DNA of 64,000 bases from Actinomycetales bacterium (GCA_015655415.1 JAATFB010000021.1:1-64000); one strand, 5' to 3'; shown: positions 45,440 through 54,873, numbered from the stretch's first letter. Notes: generated from the sequence alone by a model not told the origin. Numbers and translations are program-made.

Positions 45440-46411
45440 ATGCGATACGTACGTCTCGGATCGAGCGGGCTCGAGGTCTCCGCGGTCACGCTGGGCTGCA
45501 TGAGCTTCGGAGAGCCCTCACGCGGCGGCCACCCGTGGGCGCTGGGCGAGGACGCGTCGCGCCCGCTCATCAAGGCCGCCATCGAGGCGGGGATCACCTT
45601 CCTCGACACGGCCAACGTGTACTCGGGCGGGAGCAGCGAGGAGATCGTCGGACGGGCCGTGCACGACTACGCCAGGCGCGAGGAGATCGTCCTTGCGACC
45701 AAGGTGCACGGCCGCATGCGCCCCGGCCCTAACGGAGCCGGTCTCTCGCGTGCCGCCATCCTCACCGAGATCGACAACAGCCTCCGCAGGCTCGGCACGG
45801 ACTACGTGGACCTCTACCAGATCCACCGCTGGGACTACGACACTCCCATCGAGGAGACCATGGAGGCCCTTCACGACGTCGTGAAGGCGGGGAAGGCGCG
45901 CTACATCGGCGCCTCCTCAATGTGGGCGTGGCAGTTCGCCAAGGCGCAGTACACCGCAGACCTCGGCGGCTGGACTCGGTTCGTCTCGATGCAGGACCAC
46001 TACAACCTCATCTACCGGGAGGAGGAGCGCGAGATGCTGCCGCTCTGCCTCGATCAGGGGGTCGGCGTCATCCCGTGGAGCCCGCTGGCACGTGGACGGC
46101 TGGCCCGCGACTGGGACGAGACGTCGAGCCGCAGCGAGACGGACGAGTTCGGCAAGACCCTCTACCGCGACGAGGATCGCGCGGTCGTGGACCGGGTCGC
46201 CGAGGTCGCGTCCGAGCTCGGCGTGCCGCGCGCGCAGGTCGCGCTGGCCTGGGTGATGGCGCAGCCGGCGGTGACGTCGCCGATCGTCGGGGTGACCCGG
46301 CGGTCGCACCTGGAGGATGCCGTCGCCGCGGTCGAGCTGACGCTGACCGACGACCAGCTCGCGCGCCTCGAGGAGCCCTACCGGCCGCACACGGTCGCCG
46401 GCTTCAAGTGA
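45440..46411 (+). CDS. aldo/keto reductase
   Basis: This 323-residue TIM-barrel oxidoreductase has the AKR catalytic set: FLDTANVYSGG near residue 52 (Asp and Tyr), LATKVHG near 84 (Lys) and DLYQIHRWD near 117 (His). The C-terminal SPIVGVTRRSHLEDA loop binds NADPH. It is similar to the YdjG/Tas-like branch that reduces small aldehydes. The start is fixed by the -10 box 7 nt upstream. It diverges from the amino-sugar operon. The substrate is unknown. Confidence 0.9.
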   Translation: MRYVRLGSSGLEVSAVTLGCMSFGEPSRGGHPWALGEDASRPLIKAAIEAGITFLDTANVYSGGSSEEIVGRAVHDYARREEIVLATKVHGRMRPGPNGAGLSRAAILTEIDNSLRRLGTDYVDLYQIHRWDYDTPIEETMEALHDVVKAGKARYIGASSMWAWQFAKAQYTADLGGWTRFVSMQDHYNLIYREEEREMLPLCLDQGVGVIPWSPLARGRLARDWDETSSRSETDEFGKTLYRDEDRAVVDRVAEVASELGVPRAQVALAWVMAQPAVTSPIVGVTRRSHLEDAVAAVELTLTDDQLARLEEPYRPHTVAGFK

Positions 46412-46471
46412 CCTGACCGGCGTGCGATCGGTCCGGCGGTGCACCGGCTCCGACCCGGCCGGCCCACGCTA

Positions 46472-46477
46472 TATGCT
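46472..46477 (+). promoter_or_regulatory. -10 box of glyA-folD
   Basis: TATGCT predicts transcription starting near 46483, exactly at the 5' edge of the riboswitch. Confidence 0.55.
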
Positions 46478-46479
46478 GG

Positions 46480-46606
46480 GACCGTCGCAACTGGCGTATC
46501 GGCGTGTGCCGGGCATCCGGCATCCGTCGCAGATGGCTCACCATCGGGGAGCGACGTGAAGCTCTGCACACCGGAGGGCGGATTCGGCCGCGCGCCTGGG
46601 CCGACG
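46480..46606 (+). ncRNA. ZTP (pfl) riboswitch upstream of glyA
   Basis: Conserved ZTP riboswitch blocks appear in order: CGTCGC then AACTGGCG at the 5' side, CATCGGGGAGCGACG closing the first stem (CGTCGC 46483-46488 pairs with GCGACG 46551-46556), a variable linker, and the hallmark CCGCGCGCCTGGGC at 46588-46601 that forms the 3' pseudoknot. The RNA senses ZTP/ZMP, which build up when 10-formyl-THF is short. It fits its target genes glyA and folD. Known ZTP switches turn genes on when bound; here the output mechanism is not clear. Confidence 0.87.
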
Positions 46607-46656
46607 CGAACAGATCCGCGAGCACGTCCGCCTCACGGATGACAGAGGAGCCCGGC

Positions 46657-47982
46657 ATGACCGTTTCCGACACCTTCAACGCGCCGCTGGCCGAGGTCGA
46701 CCCCGAGATCGCCGAGGTGCTGAACCTCGAGCTGGGCCGTCAGCGCGACTACCTCGAGATGATCGCGAGCGAGAACTTCGTGCCGCGTGCCGTGCTCGAG
46801 TCCCAGGGCTCCGTGCTGACGAACAAGTACGCAGAGGGATACCCCGGCCGTCGCTACTACGGCGGATGCGAGTTCGTCGACATCGCCGAGAGCCTCGCGA
46901 TCGAGCGTGCCAAGTCGCTCTTCGGGGCGCAGTTCGCGAACGTGCAGCCGCACTCCGGGGCGTCGGCCAACGCGGCCGTGCTGAGCGCGATCGCCCAGCC
47001 CGGCGACACCATACTCGGCCTGGAGCTGGCGCACGGCGGCCATCTCACCCACGGCATGAGGCTCAACTTCTCCGGCAAGCTCTACGACGCCGTCTCCTAC
47101 GGAGTTGACCCGCAGACGTTCCGGATCGACATGGACGCCGTGCGGCAGAAGGCGCTGGAGCACAGGCCGAGGGTGATCATCGCGGGGTGGTCGGCCTATC
47201 CGCGTCACCTGGACTTCGCCGCCTTCCGGGCGATCGCCGACGAGGTCGGAGCCACGCTGTGGGTCGACATGGCCCACTTCGCCGGCCTCGTGGCTGCGGG
47301 GCTGCACCCCTCGCCCGTGCCCCACGCGCACGTGACGAGCTCCACCGTGCACAAGACGATCGGCGGCCCGCGTTCCGGCTTCATCCTGAGCAATGACGCG
47401 GACATCGCGAAGAAGCTCAACTCCAACGTGTTCCCCGGCCAGCAGGGCGGTCCGCTCATGCACGTGATCGCCGCGAAGGCCACCTCGTTCAAGCTCGCGG
47501 CGACCGAGGAGTTCCGCGACCGGCAGGAGCGCACGGTGCGCGGGGCGAGGATCCTCGCCGAACGGCTCACCGCGGCGGACGCCCGTCAGGCTGGCATCGA
47601 CGTCCTCACCGGGGGCACCGACGTGCACCTCGTGCTCGTCGACCTGCGCACGTCGCAGTTCACCGGCAAGGACGCCGAGGACCGCCTGCACGAGGTGGGC
47701 ATCACGGTGAACAAGAACGCGGTGCCGTTCGACCCGCGCCCCCCGATGGTGACCTCGGGCCTGCGCATCGGCACGCCCGCGCTGGCGACCCGCGGCTTCG
47801 GCGACGACGAGTTCGCCGAGGTGGCCGACGTCATCGCCTCCGCTCTCACCCGGGATGCCGACATCGCGGCACTGCGCGAGCGCGTGCGCAGGCTCACCGA
47901 CGCCTTCCCGCTCTACCCCGGGCTAGGGCCCTCGGGTCAGCCCGCCGAGAACGTCGAGCTCGCCTCCAGCGTGCAGGACTGA
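46657..47982 (+). CDS. glyA: serine hydroxymethyltransferase
   Basis: This 441-residue PLP enzyme starts at ATG 46657 after an AGAGGAG site. It shows [20 protein letters not shown] near residue 25, [15 protein letters not shown] near 53, [15 protein letters not shown] near 202 and the PLP lysine Lys233 in [11 protein letters not shown]. It converts serine and THF to glycine and 5,10-methylene-THF. Control by the upstream ZTP riboswitch links it to purine demand. folD follows after 7 bp. Confidence 0.96.
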   Translation: MTVSDTFNAPLAEVDPEIAEVLNLELGRQRDYLEMIASENFVPRAVLESQGSVLTNKYAEGYPGRRYYGGCEFVDIAESLAIERAKSLFGAQFANVQPHSGASANAAVLSAIAQPGDTILGLELAHGGHLTHGMRLNFSGKLYDAVSYGVDPQTFRIDMDAVRQKALEHRPRVIIAGWSAYPRHLDFAAFRAIADEVGATLWVDMAHFAGLVAAGLHPSPVPHAHVTSSTVHKTIGGPRSGFILSNDADIAKKLNSNVFPGQQGGPLMHVIAAKATSFKLAATEEFRDRQERTVRGARILAERLTAADARQAGIDVLTGGTDVHLVLVDLRTSQFTGKDAEDRLHEVGITVNKNAVPFDPRPPMVTSGLRIGTPALATRGFGDDEFAEVADVIASALTRDADIAALRERVRRLTDAFPLYPGLGPSGQPAENVELASSVQD

Positions 47983-47989
47983 GGGCTCG

Positions 47990-48865
47990 ATGACCGCCAC
48001 TCGTCTGGACGGCAAGGCGACCGCCGCCGCCATCAGGCAGGAGCTGTCGGAGCGCGTCGCGGCGCTGAAGGAGCGGGGGATCGTCCCGGGCATCGCGACG
48101 GTCCTCGTCGGGGCCGACCCGGCGTCGCACCTCTACGTGGGAATGAAGCATCGCCAGTCGTCGGACATCGGCATGAACTCGATCCAGGTCGAGCTGCCTG
48201 GCGACGCCACCCAGGAGGAGGTCGAGGCGAGCATCGACCGGCTGAACGCCGACCCCGCGTGCCACGGCTACATCGTGCAGCTGCCGCTGCCGAAGCATCT
48301 CGACACCGACGCGATCCTCGAGCGCATAGACCCGGCAAAGGACGCCGACGGCCTGCATCCGACGAACCTCGGCCGGCTCGTGCTCAACGTGAACGCACCG
48401 ATCACCACACCGTTGCCGTGCACGCCGCGGGCGGTGATCGAGCTGCTCACGCGCAACGGCTACGAGCTGGCGGGAAGGCACGTGGTCGTGGTCGGGCGCG
48501 GCGTGACCATCGGCCGCTCGATCGGCCTTCTGCTCACGCGCCGTGAGATCAATGCCACCGTGACGCTGACGCACACCGGCACCGTCGACCTGCCGTCCTA
48601 TCTGAGGCAGGCGGACGTGATCGTGGCGGCCGCCGGGGTCAAGCACCTCGTTCGCCCCGACGACGTCGCACCGGGTGCGGCGGTGCTGGATGTCGGAGTG
48701 ACCCGCGAGAACGACCCGGAGACCGGCAGATCGAAGGTGTACGGCGACGTGGCGCCCGGCGTCGAGGAGGTCGCGGGCTGGCTCTCGCCGAATCCGGGAG
48801 GTGTCGGCCCGATGACGGTCGCGCTGCTCATGACCAACGTGGTGGAGGCGGCCGAGCGGCTGTAG
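47990..48865 (+). CDS. folD: methylene-THF dehydrogenase / methenyl-THF cyclohydrolase
   Basis: This 291-residue bifunctional enzyme has the catalytic Lys53 in YVGMKHRQS, the QLPLP motif near 100, [11 protein letters not shown] near 120, the NADP-binding [15 protein letters not shown] near 163 and the C-terminal [15 protein letters not shown]. It turns 5,10-methylene-THF into 10-formyl-THF in two steps, for use by PurN and PurH. It is co-transcribed with glyA under the ZTP riboswitch. Confidence 0.96.
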   Translation: MTATRLDGKATAAAIRQELSERVAALKERGIVPGIATVLVGADPASHLYVGMKHRQSSDIGMNSIQVELPGDATQEEVEASIDRLNADPACHGYIVQLPLPKHLDTDAILERIDPAKDADGLHPTNLGRLVLNVNAPITTPLPCTPRAVIELLTRNGYELAGRHVVVVGRGVTIGRSIGLLLTRREINATVTLTHTGTVDLPSYLRQADVIVAAAGVKHLVRPDDVAPGAAVLDVGVTRENDPETGRSKVYGDVAPGVEEVAGWLSPNPGGVGPMTVALLMTNVVEAAERL

Positions 48866-48946
48866 CCGCGCGTTCGTGGCAGTGCTGCGGCCCGCGTCGG
48901 CCCACGGTCCCGTGTCCGCCGCTATCGGTCGCGGCTTCCTCTGCGT

Positions 48947-48952
48947 TACATT
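48947..48952 (+). promoter_or_regulatory. -10 box of the NCS1 permease operon
   Basis: TACATT predicts a start near 48959 and a leader of about 48 nt ending in GAAGGAG before ATG 49007. Confidence 0.45.
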
Positions 48953-49006
48953 CCAGGCATCGTCCAGCTGCTCGCACCGTGGTGCCGTCGCACGAAGGAG
49001 CACCCC

Positions 49007-50512
49007 ATGACAGGAACCCAGGAGACCCCACCGGGTCCCGCCGCGCCGGCGTTCTCGGCCATCGAGCTCAACGCGCTCAACCCCATCGACGAATCCGAAC
49101 GGCGGGGGACGCCGCGGGGACTGTTCTGGCCATGGTTCGCGGCGAACGTGTCCGTGCTCGGCGTCAGCTACGGCTCGTTCGTGCTCGGATTCGGCATCTC
49201 CTTCTGGCAGGCGACCATCGTCAGCGTGCTCGGCGTCGTGGTGTCGTTCCTGTTCTGCGGGTTCATCTCACTGGCGGGCAAGCGCGGCTCGGCGCCGACG
49301 CTCACCCTGAGCCGTGCCGCGTTCGGCGTGCACGGGAACACGGTCCCGTCCGTGATCTCCTGGCTGCTGACCGTTGGCTGGGAGACGGTGCTCGTCTCGC
49401 TCGCCGTGCTCGCCACCACGACCGTGTTCCGGGAGCTGGGCGGTGCCGGCGGCACGCTCGCCCAGGTGGTCGCGCTCGCGGTGGTCGTCGTCCTCGTCAT
49501 CGGCGGAGGCGTGTTCGGATTTCACGTGATCATGCGGCTGCAGGTCGTGATCACCATCGCCACTGCTGTGCTGACGATCGTCTACATCGCACTCGTCGTG
49601 GACCGCATCGACTGGGCGAGGATCGCGGCGATCCCGAACGGCGACCCTCCCCAGCTCATCGGCGCGTTCGTGTTCATGATGACCGGCTTCGGCCTCGGCT
49701 GGGTGCAGGCCGCCGCCGACTACTCCCGTTATCTCCCGCGGACCTCCTCCAGCGGCGGCGTCGTGGGCTGGACCACCTTCAGCGCGTCGCTCGCCCCGGT
49801 CGTCCTGGTGGTCTTCGGCCTGTTCCTCGCCGGGTCGTCGAAGACGCTCTCGGCCGCCATCGGCGGCGACCCGATCGGCGCGCTGACCACGATCCTGCCG
49901 GCATGGTTCCTCGTGCCGTTCGCGATCGTCGCCGTGCTCGGCCTCATCGGCGGTGCGGTGCTGGACATCTACTCGTCGGGGATCGCCCTGCTCAGCGCCG
50001 GCGTGCGCATCCCGCGCCCCGTCGCCGCGCTCATCGACGGCGTCATCATGGTCGCCGGCGCCGTCTACATCGTGTTCTTCGCCCCGGACTTCATCGGGCC
50101 GTTCCAGGGGTTCCTGATCACCCTCGGCGTGCCGATCGCCGCATGGTGCGGCGTGTTCCTCGCCGACCTCACCCTGAGACGCAGCGACTACTCCGACCGC
50201 GACCTGCTCGACCCCCGCGGACGATACGGCAGGTGGAACTGGCTGGCCATCGCGCTGCTCGTCGTGGGCACAGTGGTCGGCTGGGGGCTCGTCACCAACC
50301 CGTACGGCCTGAGCTGGCTGGACTGGCAGGGCTACCTGCTGGATCCGTTCGGGCTCGGCGGCCGCAAGGGGATCTGGGGCGTGGCGAACCTCGGCGTCCT
50401 GGTGGCGCTCGTGATCGGATACCTCGGCATCGTGGTCTTCGGCCGCGCCCGGGTGCGTCGGCAGGAGGCGGAGACCCAGGCGGGCCCGGACATCCTCGGG
50501 CACACGCGATGA
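49007..50512 (+). CDS. NCS1-family purine/cytosine permease
   Basis: This 501-residue protein has about twelve transmembrane segments and NCS1 features: a cytosolic N-terminus ending in NPIDESERRGTPRGLFWPWFAAN, helix 1 NVSVLGVSYGSFVLGFG, LTLSRAAFGVHGN, and DYSRYLPRTSSSGGVVGWTTF. It imports a nucleobase, hydantoin, allantoin or a related ring with a cation. The ATG follows GAAGGAG. Its stop overlaps the next hydrolase gene (ATGA), tying uptake to hydrolysis of the same compound. Confidence 0.88.
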   Translation: MTGTQETPPGPAAPAFSAIELNALNPIDESERRGTPRGLFWPWFAANVSVLGVSYGSFVLGFGISFWQATIVSVLGVVVSFLFCGFISLAGKRGSAPTLTLSRAAFGVHGNTVPSVISWLLTVGWETVLVSLAVLATTTVFRELGGAGGTLAQVVALAVVVVLVIGGGVFGFHVIMRLQVVITIATAVLTIVYIALVVDRIDWARIAAIPNGDPPQLIGAFVFMMTGFGLGWVQAAADYSRYLPRTSSSGGVVGWTTFSASLAPVVLVVFGLFLAGSSKTLSAAIGGDPIGALTTILPAWFLVPFAIVAVLGLIGGAVLDIYSSGIALLSAGVRIPRPVAALIDGVIMVAGAVYIVFFAPDFIGPFQGFLITLGVPIAAWCGVFLADLTLRRSDYSDRDLLDPRGRYGRWNWLAIALLVVGTVVGWGLVTNPYGLSWLDWQGYLLDPFGLGGRKGIWGVANLGVLVALVIGYLGIVVFGRARVRRQEAETQAGPDILGHTR

Positions 50513-51066
50513 CGCGCCCCTGGCTCGTCGTCGTCGACATGCAGAGCGTCTTCGGCGATCCCGGCAGTGGCTGGTACGCGCCTCGTTTCCAGGAGGCGCG
50601 CGCCGGCATCAGCCGTCTGCTCCCGCTGTTCGGGGAGCGGGTCGTGCACACCCGGTTCGTCGCCCCGGAGCGTCCGCACGGAGCGTGGATCGCGTACTTC
50701 CAGAGGTGGCCGTGGGCGCTCGTCCCCCGCGAGCATCCGCTCTATCGTCTGGTGGACGAGCCCGATCCGACTCACCGAGTGGTGACGGAGGCCACGTTCG
50801 GCAAGTGGGGTCCCGCGCTCGCGGCGGCGACCGGGGAGACGCACGAGCTCGTGCTCGCCGGTGTCTCGACCGACTGCTGCGTGCTGTCCACGGCGCTACG
50901 GGCCGCGGACGCGGGCGTGCACGTGCGGGTGGTCGCCGACGCCTGCGCCGGCGCGTCCGATGCGGACCATCGCCGAGCACTCGACGCGATGGCGCTCTAC
51001 GCGCCGCTCATCGAGGTGACCGACGTCGGTGCCGTTCTGGGCGGCTCGGGTACCCCTCAGCGATGA
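50509..51066 (+). CDS. isochorismatase-family cysteine hydrolase coupled to the permease
   Basis: This 185-residue protein shows the catalytic triad Asp10 in VVVDMQSVF, Lys99 in EATFGKWGP and Cys124 in STDCCVLST. Its ATG overlaps the NCS1 permease stop by 4 bp, so the two are translated together. A role in cleaving a ureido or amide product of an imported nitrogen compound is a reasonable inference, as in nucleobase or nicotinamide breakdown, but the substrate is not known. The neighbouring carbonic anhydrase gene converges on it. Confidence 0.87.
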   Translation: MTRPWLVVVDMQSVFGDPGSGWYAPRFQEARAGISRLLPLFGERVVHTRFVAPERPHGAWIAYFQRWPWALVPREHPLYRLVDEPDPTHRVVTEATFGKWGPALAAATGETHELVLAGVSTDCCVLSTALRAADAGVHVRVVADACAGASDADHRRALDAMALYAPLIEVTDVGAVLGGSGTPQR

Positions 51067-51073
51067 CCGCCGT

Positions 51074-51643
51074 TCAGACGCGGGTGCCGCGTCGGTGCAG
51101 CTCGAGGTGATCCAGGTAGACCGCCGCGTTGCGACGGATGCCCGCCACCTCCGGCTCGGTCAGCTCGCGGCGCACCTTCGCCGGCACACCGGCGACGAGC
51201 GAGCGCGACGGCACCACGGTGCCCGCGGTCACCAGCGCACCCGCCGCGACGAGCGAGCCGGCGCCGATGACCGCGCCGTTCATCACCGTGGCGTGCATGC
51301 CGATGAGCACGTCGTCCTCGATGGTGCACCCGTGCAGCACCGCGTTGTGCCCGACCGAGACCCCGGCGCCGACCGTGAGCGGAAAGCCGGTGTCGACGTG
51401 GCAGGAGCAGTTGTCCTGGATGTTGCTGCGCTCGCCGATCGCGATCGGCTCGTCGTCGGCCCGCAGCACCGCGTTGTACCACACGCTCGCGCGGTCGTGC
51501 AGTGCGACCGCCCCGATCAGCCGGGAGCCGGGTGCCGCCCAGGCGGACTCCGCGACGTCCGGCGCGCGGAGGCCGGGCGATGCCGCGCCCGCAGCGGGAC
51601 GGTGGTCCAGGGCGATGAGGCTGGCGTCCGGATGCGCTGTCAT
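51074..51643 (-). CDS. gamma-class carbonic anhydrase family protein
   Basis: This 189-residue left-handed beta-helix protein has hexapeptide repeats such as VWYNAVLRADDEPIAIGERS, NIQDNCSCHVD, VTVGAGVSVGHNAVLHGCTI and VLIGMHATVMNGAVIGAGSL. His residues in the HVD, GHNAVLHG and GMHATV positions are placed as in gamma carbonic anhydrases and would bind zinc. Many relatives are acyltransferase-like or of unproven activity. ATG 51643 lies 7 nt after a TAACCT box. A GTG two codons upstream is less likely. Confidence 0.87.
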   Translation of the reverse strand: MTAHPDASLIALDHRPAAGAASPGLRAPDVAESAWAAPGSRLIGAVALHDRASVWYNAVLRADDEPIAIGERSNIQDNCSCHVDTGFPLTVGAGVSVGHNAVLHGCTIEDDVLIGMHATVMNGAVIGAGSLVAAGALVTAGTVVPSRSLVAGVPAKVRRELTEPEVAGIRRNAAVYLDHLELHRRGTRV

Positions 51644-51650
51644 GCTCACC

Positions 51651-51656
51651 AGGTTA
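51651..51656 (-). promoter_or_regulatory. -10 box, leaderless promoter of the carbonic anhydrase gene
   Basis: TAACCT on the minus strand is followed by 7 nt and the ATG at 51643. Confidence 0.55.
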
Positions 51657-51679
51657 GGCGCGAGAGCGGGAGCCGCGCG

Positions 51680-52843
51680 TCACTCGTCCCGGAAGGCGCC
51701 CTCCGACGGGACCACGGCGAACAGGTCGGGCTGCGCGTACCCGTGCTCGGCAAAGGCCGCGTCCACGGCGGCCTCGACGTGCGAGACCAGCTCGCGCGGC
51801 ACCAGTGCGATGGCCGAGCCGCCGAAGCCGCCGCCGGTCATCCTCGCTCCGATGGCGCCGTAGTTCTGCGAGATCTCCACGGCGAGGTCCAGCTGCGGCA
51901 CCGACACCTCGAAGTCGTCCCGCAGCGAGCGGTGCGATGCGTCCAGGAGGTCGCCAATTGCGCGCGGCCCGTGTTCCCGCAGCGTGCGCACGGTGTCCAG
52001 CACCCGCTGGTTCTCGGTCACGATGTGCCGCACCCGGCGGAACGTCTCGCCGTCGAGCACATCGCGTGCGCGCGGCAGGTCGGCGATCGACACGTCGCGC
52101 AGTGACTCGACGCCCAATGCGCGCGCACCGGCCTCGCACGACGCCCGGCGTGCCGCATACCCGCCCTCAGCGTGCTCGTGCCGGACCTTCGTGTCGATCA
52201 CCAGCACCTCGAGACCGGCCTCGTCGAACCCGAGCGGGATCACGTCGGTCGCGAGGCTCCGGCAGTCGATGAAGATGCCGCTGTCTGCCCGGCCCAGCAG
52301 CGATGCCGACTGGTCGAGGATGCCAGTGGGCGCTCCGACCACCTCGTTCTCGGCGATGTGCCCGGCGCGGACCAGCGTGGCGCGGTCGAGCCCCAGCCGC
52401 CACACGTCGTTCAGGGCGATGGCCGTTGCGCACTCGATCGCGGCGGACGAGGACAGCCCCGCCCCGATCGGAACGGAGGAGTCGAGATAGAGATCGAAAC
52501 CGGGGACCGCGTCGAGATCGACCCGCCCCAGCCTGCCCAGCGCCCAGGCGACCCCCAGCGGGTAGCTCTGCCAGCCGCGCCCCGCCCCCGGCCCGAGCCC
52601 GGAGAGCGTGGTCTCCGCCGCCCGGTCGGATGACGAGGACGCCACCCGCACCGTGCGGTCCTCGCGCAGCGCGAGAGCGGCGACGGTGCGCCGGTCGATC
52701 GCGAACGGGAACACGAATCCGTCGTTGTAGTCGGTGTGCTCGCCGATCAGGTTCACCCGCCCCGGAGCGGACCACACGCCCTGGGGACGACGCCCGTACA
52801 GCTCGGCGAAACGGTCTCGGGCCGCGGCGACGAGGTCGGTCAT
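51680..52843 (-). CDS. galK: galactokinase
   Basis: This 387-residue GHMP kinase begins MTDLVAAARDRFAELYG and carries the galactokinase signature PGRVNLIGEHTDYNDG near residue 28, the ATP-binding PIGAGLSSSAAIECA near 125, the catalytic Asp region GILDQSASLLG near 170 and a C-terminal GARMTGGGFGGSAIAL. It phosphorylates galactose at C1. Its ATG overlaps the galT stop (ATGA), making a galT-galK unit read from the promoter before galT. Confidence 0.96.
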   Translation of the reverse strand: MTDLVAAARDRFAELYGRRPQGVWSAPGRVNLIGEHTDYNDGFVFPFAIDRRTVAALALREDRTVRVASSSSDRAAETTLSGLGPGAGRGWQSYPLGVAWALGRLGRVDLDAVPGFDLYLDSSVPIGAGLSSSAAIECATAIALNDVWRLGLDRATLVRAGHIAENEVVGAPTGILDQSASLLGRADSGIFIDCRSLATDVIPLGFDEAGLEVLVIDTKVRHEHAEGGYAARRASCEAGARALGVESLRDVSIADLPRARDVLDGETFRRVRHIVTENQRVLDTVRTLREHGPRAIGDLLDASHRSLRDDFEVSVPQLDLAVEISQNYGAIGARMTGGGFGGSAIALVPRELVSHVEAAVDAAFAEHGYAQPDLFAVVPSEGAFRDE

Positions 52844-53961
52844 ACTGGGTCCTCCCGATCTGCCCGCGCGATCGCCGTGCGCAGCGCGTCGGCCTGGGTC
52901 TCCGGCGGCACGTCGCCGATCCACGCGCCCATGGCGGCCTCGCTGCCCGCCTGGTACTTGAGCCTGTCCGCGCCCCGCCGGGGTGAGGTGAGCTGCAGGT
53001 GGAGCCGGACGTCGTCGCGATGCACGTGCACCGGAGCCTGATGCCACGCCGCGATGTAGGGGGTGGGCGTGTCGTACAGGGCGTCGACGCCGCGCAGGAG
53101 CCGCAGATAGAGCGTGGCCAGCTCGTCGCGTTCGGCACCGGTGGTGCCGGCGAAGTCGGAGACGTGCCGGTGCGGAACGAGATGCACCTCCAACGGCCAT
53201 CTCGCCGCGAACGGCACGTACGCGCTCCAGTGCGCGCCGGAGAGGAGCATGCGCCCGCCGGCTCGCTCGAAGTCGAGGACGTCGTCGAACAGGCGCGGCC
53301 CGTACGCCTCGACCGATGCCAGCAGCCGCTGGGTGCGCGGGGTTATGTATGGGTAGGCGTAGATCTGGCCGTGCGGATGTCCGAGGGTCACGCCGATGGC
53401 CTCACCGCGGTTCTCGAACGGGAACACCTGTTGCACGCCGGCCATCGCCGACAGTGCGGCGGTGCGGTCGGCCCATGCCTCGATGACGGTGCGGGCGCGG
53501 GAACGCGAGATGCTGCCGAACGCTCCCGAGTGCTGCGGGCTGAAGCACACCACCTCGCATCGGCCCACCGCCGTGCGGACGCGGCCGATGCCGATCTCGG
53601 CCAGGTCTGCGAGGCCGCGCGGCGCATCCGGGTCGACCAGCGCCGGTCCGAACGATGGTGAGCGGTTCTCGAAGACGGCCACGTCGTAGTCGCTCGGGAT
53701 CTCCGAGGGGTTGCCCGGGGACTGCGGCGCGAGAGGATCCAGCTCCGCGGGCGGGAGCACGACGCGATTCTGCCGGGCGCTGGCGATCGAGATCCACTCC
53801 CCGGTCAGCGGGTCCTGGCGCATCCGCGCGGTCGTGGGGCGCGGGCCCAGCGTGCGCAGGTCCGGCGCTCGATCCGGCGGCAGGCTCGTGTCCGCGTCAT
53901 CGAAGTAGATGAGCTCCCGCCCATCGGCGAGCCGATGCTCGCGCTTCGTGATGGTTCCCAC
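52840..53961 (-). CDS. galT: galactose-1-phosphate uridylyltransferase
   Basis: This 373-residue HIT-superfamily enzyme has RQDPLTGEWISIASARQNR near residue 48, VVCFSPQHSGAF near 135 and the active-site GHPHGQIYAYPYI near 195, whose second His is the uridylylated nucleophile. It exchanges UMP between UDP-glucose and galactose-1-P. Its upstream region is shared with a divergent DeoR regulator and is AT-rich with a perfect palindrome. Confidence 0.95.
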   Translation of the reverse strand: MGTITKREHRLADGRELIYFDDADTSLPPDRAPDLRTLGPRPTTARMRQDPLTGEWISIASARQNRVVLPPAELDPLAPQSPGNPSEIPSDYDVAVFENRSPSFGPALVDPDAPRGLADLAEIGIGRVRTAVGRCEVVCFSPQHSGAFGSISRSRARTVIEAWADRTAALSAMAGVQQVFPFENRGEAIGVTLGHPHGQIYAYPYITPRTQRLLASVEAYGPRLFDDVLDFERAGGRMLLSGAHWSAYVPFAARWPLEVHLVPHRHVSDFAGTTGAERDELATLYLRLLRGVDALYDTPTPYIAAWHQAPVHVHRDDVRLHLQLTSPRRGADRLKYQAGSEAAMGAWIGDVPPETQADALRTAIARADREDPV

Positions 53962-53983
53962 ACCTGAAACCCTATATTACGGA

Positions 53984-54019
53984 TTGACAACCAAACAAAA
54001 GCAAACGTAAGTTTGCCGG
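53984..54019 (+). promoter_or_regulatory. divergent gal control region with promoter and palindromic operator
   Basis: A perfect -35 TTGACA (53984-53989) and a -10 TAAGTT (54008-54013) are 18 bp apart and place the start at the GTG of the DeoR gene. GCAAACGTAAGTTTGC (54001-54016), a perfect 6-4-6 palindrome, covers the -10. A related half site, AAACAAAA, lies just upstream towards galT. Confidence 0.68.
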
Positions 54020-54856
54020 GTGGCCGACGTCCCCGCCCCGATCACCGGCGCCGTCCCCGACCTGGGGGCGCCGGCGACCATCAGACGGCAGCGGATGCTG
54101 AGCCTGATCGGCGAGCGCGGGTTCGTGCGGGTCGGCGAGCTGAGCGAGACGTTCGGCGTCTCCGACGTCACGGTGCGCGGCGACCTCGCCGTGCTCGAGG
54201 GGACCCAGGGAATCCGGCGGGTGCACGGCGGCGCGATGCCGCGGGTGAGCGCGCCATCGCGTGAGCTGTCCGTCGAGGAGGCGCTGGCGAGCTCGGCCGA
54301 TGAGAAGGTTGCGATCGCTCGTCGCGCGGCCGCGCTGGTGGAGCCCGGCATGAGCATCGTCGTCGACGTCGGCAGCACCTGCATGGCGCTCGCCAGGGAG
54401 CTCGTGCGACGGGAGGACCTCTACGACGTGACCGTCGTCACCAACGGGCTCAGCACGGCACTGGAGCTGGAGAACGCGATCCCCCGCGTTCAGGTGATCG
54501 TCACCGGCGGCACCCTCCGCCCGCTGCAGCACTCGCTCGTGGCCCCGCTGGCCTCGGTCATGTTCGAACACGTGCACGCCGACCTCGCCTTCATCGGCTG
54601 CAACGGCGTGGACGCTCGCGCGGGCGTCACCAACATCAACCTGCCCGAGGCGGAGCTCAAACGGGCGATGGTCCGCGCCTGCGGGCACGCCGTCGTGCTC
54701 GCCGACGGATCGAAGGCGGGGCGGGTGCACCTGGGGCGCATCGGGGAGCTGTCCGACTTCGAGGCCGTGTATCTCGGCGCCTCGGCCGGCGCGGACGCCG
54801 TGCGCGAGCTGCGGGCCGCGCATCCCACCGTGCTCACCGTCGAGGCCGCTGCCTGA
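54020..54856 (+). CDS. DeoR/GlpR-family regulator of galactose genes
   Basis: This 278-residue regulator has the DeoR helix-turn-helix region FVRVGELSETFGVSDVTVRGDLAVLE near residue 35 and RVHGGAMPR after it, then a C-terminal sensor domain with VVDVGSTCMALARELV and CNGVDARAGVTNINLPEAELK, typical for sugar-phosphate-sensing DeoR proteins. It lies between galT-galK and galM and is probably their repressor. Its leaderless promoter is overlapped by a palindrome, which suggests self-regulation. Confidence 0.9.
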   Translation: MADVPAPITGAVPDLGAPATIRRQRMLSLIGERGFVRVGELSETFGVSDVTVRGDLAVLEGTQGIRRVHGGAMPRVSAPSRELSVEEALASSADEKVAIARRAAALVEPGMSIVVDVGSTCMALARELVRREDLYDVTVVTNGLSTALELENAIPRVQVIVTGGTLRPLQHSLVAPLASVMFEHVHADLAFIGCNGVDARAGVTNINLPEAELKRAMVRACGHAVVLADGSKAGRVHLGRIGELSDFEAVYLGASAGADAVRELRAAHPTVLTVEAAA

Positions 54857-54873
54857 GAGCCGGCCGGCACGCC

